Part shown: piece by piece, positions 6,536 through 10,432 of the stretch
Layout: each line of letters begins with the position of its first letter
Position numbering within the stretch: position 1 is the first letter of the stretch
DNA from: JACOXT01 sp964372855
GTDB lineage: Bacteria > Patescibacteriota > Microgenomatia > Levybacterales > UBA12049
Length of the DNA stretch: 10,432 nucleotides
Direction: 5' to 3'
Assembly (NCBI GenBank): GCA_964372855.1
Contig: CAYJRY010000042.1
Span: forward strand, 1 to 10,432
Notes under the pieces: model-generated
The model's database searches: none
Seen by the model: the letters and a program-made list of their open reading frames with translations, nothing else
Told to the model about the DNA's origin: nothing
Made by a program: the position numbers and the translations under genes

Positions 6536-7015
6536 TCATTGATCTTTCATTGCCTCGCTACCTGAGAAGATTTCTTTTTCTCTTATGGAGTGAGGACGAA
6601 GATGTAGCTTTTCTTCTAGACCCCTTTCTCTAAAAAGAGAAATATATTCGTTGGTTAAGTCACGTATTTCCCCAGTAACTTTGTCTCTAGCAGGAATTAT
6701 TTGTTTATTTTCCGGATCCAAAGTACCCAATATTTTCGGATCCCTTATAGTCTGATGGGTTGTTGGATTAATGTCTTCCAGACTAAAAAAAACGTTCTCA
6801 GGGATCCCAAGCAAAGACCCCATTGTCAAACCTGCGCCCATAACTCTCCTTTTCTGTCTTTCTCTTATAGCTTCCTTAAGAGTAATTCTGCCGCTTAGTA
6901 CTCCATCAGGAATATACCACTCCCCTTCACTTGTAGGAGTATAATCTGATGTAGATCCTATCCAATCATGCTCCTGAGGAGTCATTAACCATCCAATAAG
7001 TATCCTTTTTTTCAT
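6536..7015 (-). CDS. Hypothetical protein, 159 aa
   Basis: No family is recognised. The sequence is hydrophilic, with an aromatic N-terminal third (GEWYIPDGVL, 31-40), a basic run (RERQKRRV, 51-58), a short glycine-rich segment (MGAGLTMGSLLGIP, 59-72) and a polar C-terminal half (SLEDINPTTHQT, DPKILGTLDPENK, TNEYISLFRERG). It has no signal peptide and no clear membrane helix. It starts at ATG 7015, only 10 bp below the Fic stop, which suggests one transcript with fic. Met11 (MTPQEHDW) is an alternative start. Proximity to a Fic AMPylase raises the possibility of an antitoxin, partner or target, but nothing in its sequence shows this. Confidence 0.7.
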   Translation of the reverse strand: MKKRILIGWLMTPQEHDWIGSTSDYTPTSEGEWYIPDGVLSGRITLKEAIRERQKRRVMGAGLTMGSLLGIPENVFFSLEDINPTTHQTIRDPKILGTLDPENKQIIPARDKVTGEIRDLTNEYISLFRERGLEEKLHLRPHSIREKEIFSGSEAMKDQ

Positions 7016-7025
7016 AACAAATACT

Positions 7026-8078
7026 CTATCCCATCACATATCTTGCACCTTTGGTGATACCGTGTTTTTTGATTATACTGTTTTTAAGAAGCCCTTTCAA
7101 TTCATTAAGAATTGTATCTTCAGAAACCATAGGGAAAAGTTCTGAAAAAGCTTTATTTTGGAGATATCCTGTTTTTTGGATATATTCTATAATTTTAAGT
7201 TGGCGGTCTGTCAAAAGAAGTGGTTTTCCGCCAAGTTTTTCTCTTAGCTTCCCATCAACTGAAATTTTCTCAACTTTATCTTTTATCTTAGAAAGCTCAA
7301 TTGACAAACCTTCTGTAAAATACTCAAGCCAAAAAGTCAAATCTCCTTTATTTTCTTCAACACTCTGAAGCGCTTTATAATATTCAGAAGCATTAGAGTC
7401 AAAATATTCCTCCAATGAAAAAAACTTTCTTATATCATATCCTTCCAAAAACAAAATTAGAGTTGATAAAGCTCTTGCGACTCTACCATTTCCGTCCAAA
7501 AAAGGATGAATTCTTGCTAGTTCATAATGAACAATTCCCGACTTCAAAACAGGGTGTATATCTTGACTTTGTGGCTTAGAGATAAATGCAATTAAATCTT
7601 TGATTTGGGTCGAAATCTCTTTTGCTTCAGGGGGGCGATATGACACCTCAAGTGTTTGATTATTTTTTATTACAACTTGTGTTTTTCGAAAAGTCCCGCA
7701 TTTTTCCTCAGGCAAAATCTTATTAACAGTTATTTTATGAATTAACTTAATCGAATCTTCGTCAATTTTGAATTTTGAATTTTGAATTTTGAATTTGTTA
7801 ATGTATTCCATCGTCTTTCTGTAATTAATAACTTCCTGAATATCTCTTTCCCTTGCGACTATGCTTTTTCCTGCCAAGACTTTTTCCGCCTGATCAAGAT
7901 TGAGCTCATTTCCCTCGATATGCGTTCCGTAGTGAACTGTCCTGACAAGTGCATCTTGTCTAAACTGTTTTTCGTAATATGGAAGAAGAGGTGCATGATC
8001 TATTACCTCTTTACACGCCTCAATAATACCAATGTTTTTTAGGATTTTGTTAGTAATTGTGAATTTTGGTAAATACAT
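7026..8078 (-). CDS. Fic-domain protein (predicted AMPylase) with C-terminal winged helix
   Basis: Fic enzymes transfer AMP, or occasionally another nucleotide part, from a nucleotide to hydroxyl side chains of target proteins. The core motif HPFLDGNGRVAR is complete at 191-202, with catalytic His191 and the phosphate-binding Gly/Asn/Gly. An N-terminal inhibitory-helix-like segment, GTHIEGN (51-57), matches the (S/T)xxxE(G/N) idea loosely: the Glu is present, but Gly sits at the usual Ser/Thr position four residues before it and Thr one residue later. The C-terminal 60 residues, from LLTDRQLKIIEYI to the end, look like a winged-helix DNA-binding domain, common in this Fic class. I chose ATG 8078 (MYLPKF) over ATG 8096, because the extra six residues come from a heptamer repeat. 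Another heptamer array adds KFKIQNSKFKI near 95-105. The length of 350 aa is normal. The target is unknown. Confidence 0.9.
   Translation of the reverse strand: MYLPKFTITNKILKNIGIIEACKEVIDHAPLLPYYEKQFRQDALVRTVHYGTHIEGNELNLDQAEKVLAGKSIVARERDIQEVINYRKTMEYINKFKIQNSKFKIDEDSIKLIHKITVNKILPEEKCGTFRKTQVVIKNNQTLEVSYRPPEAKEISTQIKDLIAFISKPQSQDIHPVLKSGIVHYELARIHPFLDGNGRVARALSTLILFLEGYDIRKFFSLEEYFDSNASEYYKALQSVEENKGDLTFWLEYFTEGLSIELSKIKDKVEKISVDGKLREKLGGKPLLLTDRQLKIIEYIQKTGYLQNKAFSELFPMVSEDTILNELKGLLKNSIIKKHGITKGARYVMG
7764..7791. repeat. AATTTTG x4 heptamer repeat inside fic
   Basis: Four exact AATTTTG units are followed by a shortened AATTTG. They encode the KFKIQNSKFKI segment near residue 100 of the Fic protein, between the inhibitory-like helix and the catalytic core. 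Confidence 0.92.
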
Positions 8079-8083
8079 AATAG

Positions 8084-8111
8084 AGACACGTAACATGAAA
8101 CAAGAGACACG
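8084..8111. repeat. AGACACG-type heptamer array, left flank of the second four-helix-bundle gene
   Basis: Four 7-bp units: AGACACG, TAACATG, AAACAAG, AGACACG. The array lies between the fic start and the four-helix-bundle stop. The same word family occurs in the opposite orientation at 8444-8478 on the other side of that gene. Confidence 0.7.
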
Positions 8112-8129
8112 TTATCTTGATTGAGATTT
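8112..8129. repeat. 18-nt sequence shared with the 3' end of the first four-helix-bundle gene
   Basis: TTATCTTGATTGAGATTT here and TTATCTAGCTTGAGATTT at 3584-3601 agree at 16 of 18 positions. In the first gene it encodes the last five residues and stop (KSQAR). Here it begins at the stop codon, one base out of frame. Confidence 0.65.
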
Positions 8130-8436
8130 ATAGAGTTTCCACTGTATCGTACTGGCTTTGAGTTAAATATTTCCTTCTATATGAAAAGTCCAAATAATAT
8201 TCTACTTCGGATAGAGAGCCTAGTGCAATTGAGAGAAAACGACGAAATTCATTTTTGTTATTTCTAGCGTAACCTTCAATAATATTTGCAGGCACTGATA
8301 ATGCTACTCTTCTTAATTGTGAAGTTAAACAATATAATTCTTCCTTCGGAAAATTGATAGTTAAATCGTAAATTAAGTTTACAAGTTCATCTGCGAATTT
8401 CCAAACTAACAAATTCTTATAAGAAGCGTAGTTCAT
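8128..8436 (-). CDS. S23-type four-helix-bundle protein, second copy, probably shortened at the C-terminus
   Basis: The 102-aa product has the family pattern YKNLLVWKFADELVNLIY near the N-terminus, then FPKEELYCLTSQLRR, VPANIIEGYAR and SIALGSLSEVEYYL. It belongs to the ELYxLTSQ(L/I)RRAA-type branch and is only distantly similar to the other copy. I chose ATG 8436 because the family begins there; an upstream TTG at 8472 would add residues encoded by the GACACG repeat. Members usually continue with a final helix after a segment like LTQSQYDTVETL, so this copy ends early. A +1 shift at the end would read LYKSQSR and stop, close to the KKSQAR end of the first copy. Inverted heptamer arrays bound the gene. 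No rRNA or reverse transcriptase is nearby; the function is unknown. Confidence 0.8.
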   Translation of the reverse strand: MNYASYKNLLVWKFADELVNLIYDLTINFPKEELYCLTSQLRRVALSVPANIIEGYARNNKNEFRRFLSIALGSLSEVEYYLDFSYRRKYLTQSQYDTVETL

Positions 8437-8443
8437 GTCTTTA

Positions 8444-8478
8444 CGTGTCCCGTGTCTCGTGTCACTTGTCACATGTCA
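8444..8478. repeat. CGTGTCN heptamer array x5, right flank of the second four-helix-bundle gene
   Basis: Five units in perfect 7-bp register: CGTGTCC, CGTGTCT, CGTGTCA, CTTGTCA, CATGTCA. On the minus strand they read as variants of NGACACG, the same word as at 8084-8111 but inverted relative to it. The array sits 7 bp above the gene's ATG. Confidence 0.88.
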
Positions 8479-8525
8479 CTAATATTTAATTAACGCATAT
8501 TTCCCGACAAAATGCAATTTATGAG

Positions 8526-8555
8526 TTGAAAATATTGAATAACAAATGATATCAT
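8526..8555 (+). promoter_or_regulatory. Candidate promoter for the DUF5654 gene
   Basis: TTGAAA (8526-8531) and TATCAT (8550-8555) each match the sigma-70 consensus at five of six positions, with an 18-nt spacer. The gene's ATG at 8565 is 9 nt past the -10 box, and another ATG at 8561 is 5 nt past it. The transcript would have essentially no leader, and there is no Shine-Dalgarno sequence. Confidence 0.45.
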
Positions 8556-8564
8556 ACCAAATGA

Positions 8565-8849
8565 ATGGAAAACAAACAGTTTGAAACCAACAAGGCAAAA
8601 CAGAAGCGTTTACACATAGAAGTTCTAAGACAAATGTTGACTCTTGTAACCTCAGGTTTTGGCTTGGTTGCTGCTCTTTCTTGGAATAATGTAGTTCAGG
8701 AGTTTGTTAATAGCTATATTAAAAAATGGCTCCCTGATGGGAGTGGTATTTTATATCTTCTTTTATATGCAATTGTTATAACAACACTTGCAGTTACCTT
8801 CACATTCCAAATAAGTAGACTTATCCAAAAATTACAGACGGAAAAATAA
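8565..8849 (+). CDS. DUF5654-like small membrane protein
   Basis: This 94-aa protein has a charged N-terminus (about 1-20) and two predicted membrane helices: about 25-44 (MLTLVTSGFGLVAALSWNNV) and about 62-83 (ILYLLLYAIVITTLAVTFTF), with a polar WLPDGSG loop between them and a short basic tail. The TxGFGLVAALxWN motif in the first helix is what I associate with DUF5654, a family seen in archaea and CPR bacteria; its function is unknown. It is the only well-supported plus-strand gene here, diverging from the four-helix-bundle gene and converging with the small ORF below the hydrate dehydratase gene. It has its own promoter candidate and a terminator-like hairpin. The chosen start gives MENKQFE; the ATG at 8561 is in another frame and stops after seven codons. 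Confidence 0.8.
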   Translation: MENKQFETNKAKQKRLHIEVLRQMLTLVTSGFGLVAALSWNNVVQEFVNSYIKKWLPDGSGILYLLLYAIVITTLAVTFTFQISRLIQKLQTEK

Positions 8850-8852
8850 ATG

Positions 8853-8885
8853 AAAATTCTTATTAAGCGGTTGAGAAGAATTTTT
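8853..8885 (+). terminator. Terminator-like hairpin after the DUF5654 gene
   Basis: AAAATTCTT (8853-8861) and AAGAATTTT (8876-8884) form a perfect 9-bp inverted repeat with a 14-nt loop, ending in a T-run. It begins 3 nt after the stop codon. The low G+C of the stem makes efficiency doubtful. Confidence 0.45.
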
Positions 8886-8893
8886 ATTTAATT

Positions 8894-9010
8894 TTATATA
8901 TTTTTTTCTGACTTCCGATCGTACTTGATCGTTGCATACGCAACTATCACAATGGCCAATGCTAGTATAGCTAGTGTTAAATAAAAATAAGCTAAGTTAT
9001 CAAAAATCAT
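8894..9010 (-). CDS. Small single-pass membrane protein, 38 aa, coupled to the dehydratase gene
   Basis: An ATG at 9010-9008 follows the dehydratase stop codon by one nucleotide (TAAGATG), an arrangement typical of translational coupling. The 38-aa product starts MIFDNLAYFY, continues with a membrane helix made of Leu, Ala, Ile and Val (about 7-26, including LAILALAIVIVAY) and ends in a charged tail (IKYDRKSEKN). The short acidic N-terminus and basic C-terminus would favour N-out, C-in topology. It lies tail to tail with the DUF5654 gene. I recognise no family. Coupling and composition argue for a real gene, but short AT-rich ORFs with a hydrophobic run can occur by chance. Confidence 0.5.
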   Translation of the reverse strand: MIFDNLAYFYLTLAILALAIVIVAYATIKYDRKSEKNI

Positions 9011-9011
9011 C

Positions 9012-9941
9012 TTACGCAATCAACTCTTTCATCGTCTTCGGAATTTCATCTGCCAAATCTGAGGCGTTGAAGTAGTAGCCGACTTTTTTAAATAGGCTTT
9101 CTCCTGCTTTTTTATTAATATAAGAACCAGCGCAAGCGGACAAAAACGCATCATTTTTGCAATATAATCCAGCAACTAATCCCGCCAAAACATCTCCGGT
9201 CCCGCCTTTGGTCATCCCAGCATTTCCTCCACTAATCTCAACGCATTCTTTTGAAGAACAAACAATATCTACTTCTCCTTTGAGAAGAATAACGCAATTA
9301 TATTTTTTTGCCAATCCCCTAATGTCATCCTGAGCGAAGTGAAGGATCTCATGAGATTCTTCGGACGCGTCAGATGCGGCACTCAGAATGACGTTGTTGA
9401 ATAGAGTTTCAAACTCTTTCTGATGAGGTGTAAGTATCGCGTTTTGAGGGATAAATTCTGGCTCTATCATTTGTAAGCTCCCAGCATCAATTACCCACTT
9501 CTTTTCTTTATACTTAAAAAGTAAATACTTTGTTAAATAATATGTTTGCTCTCCTTCATCTTTTAACCTGTCAATCTCTTCTAAATTTTTAACTTTTAAT
9601 TGTGATTTTTCATTTTTAATTTTTAATTTTTCATTTCTTACCATTCCTGGGCCTATAAGAACACAGTCTGCTTCTTGAATATAATCCTCAATTTGATTTC
9701 TAGCAACCACAATTCCATCCCTGAATTCGGTTTTCACTTTTTGGACAATCTGATTATTCTCAGGAACAGATGAATAATAAACCATATCCACAATTCTTGA
9801 TGCGACTTTTAAAGACCATAATGATGCAGCATGAAAAAGTTCAGATCCGCCAATCAACATTAACTTCCCATTTTGTCCTTTGTGAGATGTAGGTGGTGGA
9901 ACATATAGATTTCTAAGACCTTGAGGACTAAATGTTTGCAT
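9012..9941 (-). CDS. nnrD: ADP/ATP-dependent NAD(P)H-hydrate dehydratase (NnrD/CARKD family)
   Basis: The enzyme repairs hydrated NADH and NADPH by dehydration at the cost of ADP or ATP, in the cytosol. The ribokinase-like fold is visible: GKLMLIGGSE (25-34), LIGPGM (95-100), VIDAGSL (150-156), ILTPHQKEFETLF (169-181), LLKGEVDIV (219-227) and the signature NAGMTKGGTGDVLAGL (240-255) with catalytic Asp250. There is no N-terminal epimerase domain, so this is the dehydratase alone. The length of 309 aa exceeds the usual 270-280 because of two inserts: residues 101-120, from a heptamer repeat (EKLKIKNEKSQLKVK), and residues 184-206, from a 69-bp palindromic element (SEESHEILHFAQDD). Both keep the frame and lie between conserved motifs, so the enzyme may still work. 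It starts at ATG 9941, downstream of recF on the same strand, and ends one base before a 38-aa ORF. Confidence 0.92.
   Translation of the reverse strand: MQTFSPQGLRNLYVPPPTSHKGQNGKLMLIGGSELFHAASLWSLKVASRIVDMVYYSSVPENNQIVQKVKTEFRDGIVVARNQIEDYIQEADCVLIGPGMVRNEKLKIKNEKSQLKVKNLEEIDRLKDEGEQTYYLTKYLLFKYKEKKWVIDAGSLQMIEPEFIPQNAILTPHQKEFETLFNNVILSAASDASEESHEILHFAQDDIRGLAKKYNCVILLKGEVDIVCSSKECVEISGGNAGMTKGGTGDVLAGLVAGLYCKNDAFLSACAGSYINKKAGESLFKKVGYYFNASDLADEIPKTMKELIA
9324..9392. repeat. 69-bp palindromic dispersed-repeat element inserted in frame in nnrD
   Basis: The element begins GTCATCCTGAGCGAAG and ends GCACTCAGAATGAC, so its ends are inverted copies (GTCATCCTGAG against GTCATTCTGAG). The interior holds a 22-bp imperfect palindrome centred on ATCTCATGAGAT (9341-9362). 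From memory, sequences of the form GTCATTCTGAGCGAAG...GATCTCATGAGATCC are a dispersed repeat class found in many unrelated bacterial genomes, often mistranslated as HEILRFAQDD-like peptides. Exactly 69 bp (23 codons) keeps the frame open. Confidence 0.85.
9584..9639. repeat. ATTTTTA-type heptamer array (about 8 units) inside nnrD
   Basis: About eight 7-bp units vary around AATTTTT, AACTTTT, ATTTTTC and ATTTTTA. They encode residues 101-120 of the dehydratase, a lysine/glutamate/asparagine-rich stretch after GPGM. Confidence 0.75.
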
Positions 9942-9962
9942 AAAATATCTATAATTGTAGAT

Positions 9963-10026
9963 AAATTGTTAAATTGTTATATTGCTAAACAAAATAATCA
10001 AATTAACAATACAGCAATGAAACAAC
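9963..10026. repeat. Inverted octamer arrays between recF and nnrD
   Basis: The left arm has three 8-bp units (AAATTGTT twice, ATATTGCT; 9963-9986). The right arm has three units of the complementary word family (TTAACAAT, ACAGCAAT, GAAACAAC; 10003-10026). The arms face each other across 16 bp in an otherwise featureless gap. A small hairpin, ATCTA-TAATTG-TAGAT (9947-9962), lies next to the nnrD start. Confidence 0.5.
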
Positions 10027-10036
10027 ATCAGTAATG

Positions 10037-10432
10037 TTATCTATTCTGTAATTCTATCATATCTATAGTCTTTAGGATTTCCTTAGGTATAAATTCCTTG
10101 TGTGTGGTTGTTATAATCGTTTGCTGATTAAGCGCCATATCTAATACCAATTTTATATGCTCACTATCAAGCTCGGAAAAAATATCATCTAAAAGTAAAA
10201 GCGGGTGTCCTAAATTGTTTTCAATTAGCAAAATTTCAAGCAATTTTAACTGAAGAATAGCGAGGCGTTGCTGACCTCTTGAGCCAAAAAGTCTCATATC
10301 ATGAGTCGTTTTTAGTCTATCATCAAACATTGAAACAAAAAAATCATCTCTATGTGGACCTATCAAAGTTACGCCAGTGGCAATTTCAGCGTCATTATAT
10401 TGTATTAATCTTTCTTTAGAAATAACACTTTT
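10037..10432 (-). CDS. recF: RecF DNA repair/replication ATPase, C-terminal part
   Basis: RecF is an SMC-like ABC ATPase that binds gapped DNA and, with RecO and RecR, helps load RecA. The 131 residues visible are the C-terminal part; the 5' end lies beyond the right edge, and the frame is open to the last base. The family motifs are clear in order: GPHRDDF (25-31), the ABC signature as GSRGQQR (50-56), the Walker B/D-loop LLLLDDIFSELD (78-89) and the switch His in TTTH (108-111). The usual length is about 360 aa. The Walker A motif must lie outside the window. It is followed by nnrD on the same strand after a 95-bp gap with inverted octamer arrays. Confidence 0.93.
   Translation of the reverse strand, partial: KSVISKERLIQYNDAEIATGVTLIGPHRDDFFVSMFDDRLKTTHDMRLFGSRGQQRLAILQLKLLEILLIENNLGHPLLLLDDIFSELDSEHIKLVLDMALNQQTIITTTHKEFIPKEILKTIDMIELQNR

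Noticed and set aside
3584..8436. Diversity-generating retroelement
   Set aside because: Four-helix-bundle proteins resemble Avd, but there is no reverse transcriptase and no template/variable repeat pair.
1518..9639. CRISPR array
   Set aside because: The repeats are 7 bp, directly abutting and without spacers, and there are no cas genes.

Overview
The window is AT-rich, compact and almost entirely read from the minus strand. It looks like a piece of a Candidate Phyla Radiation (Patescibacteria) genome, possibly Microgenomates-like. This rests on the gene mix: an archaeal-type ATP-dependent DNA ligase, an endonuclease Q homologue, two standalone S23-type four-helix-bundle proteins and a DUF5654 membrane protein, beside ordinary bacterial genes (pth, recF, the NAD(P)H-hydrate dehydratase gene). 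The PHP/EndoQ gene ends at TGA exactly where a sensible C-terminus is expected, so the standard bacterial code is used and not the UGA=Gly code of some CPR lineages. The phylum call is an inference from gene content.

Layout, left to right. 1-1323: an HD-domain phosphohydrolase running off the left edge, with a 5' end broken by two in-frame TAA codons. 1367-3403: peptidyl-tRNA hydrolase and endonuclease Q, the latter ending in a sliding-clamp-binding-like motif and preceded by a 71-nt nested hairpin element. 3584-5712: a four-helix-bundle gene and the ATP-dependent DNA ligase, which has two back-to-back hairpins before its start. 5805-8078: two unrecognised proteins and a Fic-domain AMPylase. 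8128-8436: a second four-helix-bundle gene between inverted heptanucleotide arrays. 8565-8849: the only convincing plus-strand gene, DUF5654. 8894-10432: a 38-codon membrane ORF, the NAD(P)H-hydrate dehydratase gene, and the 3' part of recF running off the right edge. No intergenic stretch exceeds 300 bases.

How the genes work together. EndoQ (nicking at deaminated or abasic sites), the DNA ligase (sealing) and RecF (gap repair) suggest a repair-rich neighbourhood. Pth (recycling of stalled peptidyl-tRNA) and the hydrate dehydratase (repair of damaged NAD(P)H) are salvage functions. The Fic protein and the two unknown proteins form an accessory segment.

The most unusual feature is a class of degenerate tandem repeats whose period is 7 bp at locus after locus. 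They lie inside pth, endoQ (twice), lig, fic and the dehydratase gene, and beside both four-helix-bundle genes. The dehydratase gene also carries a 69-bp palindromic repeat inserted in frame. The two four-helix-bundle genes share an 18-nt sequence at their 3' ends, which suggests related mobile or repeat-bounded cassettes.
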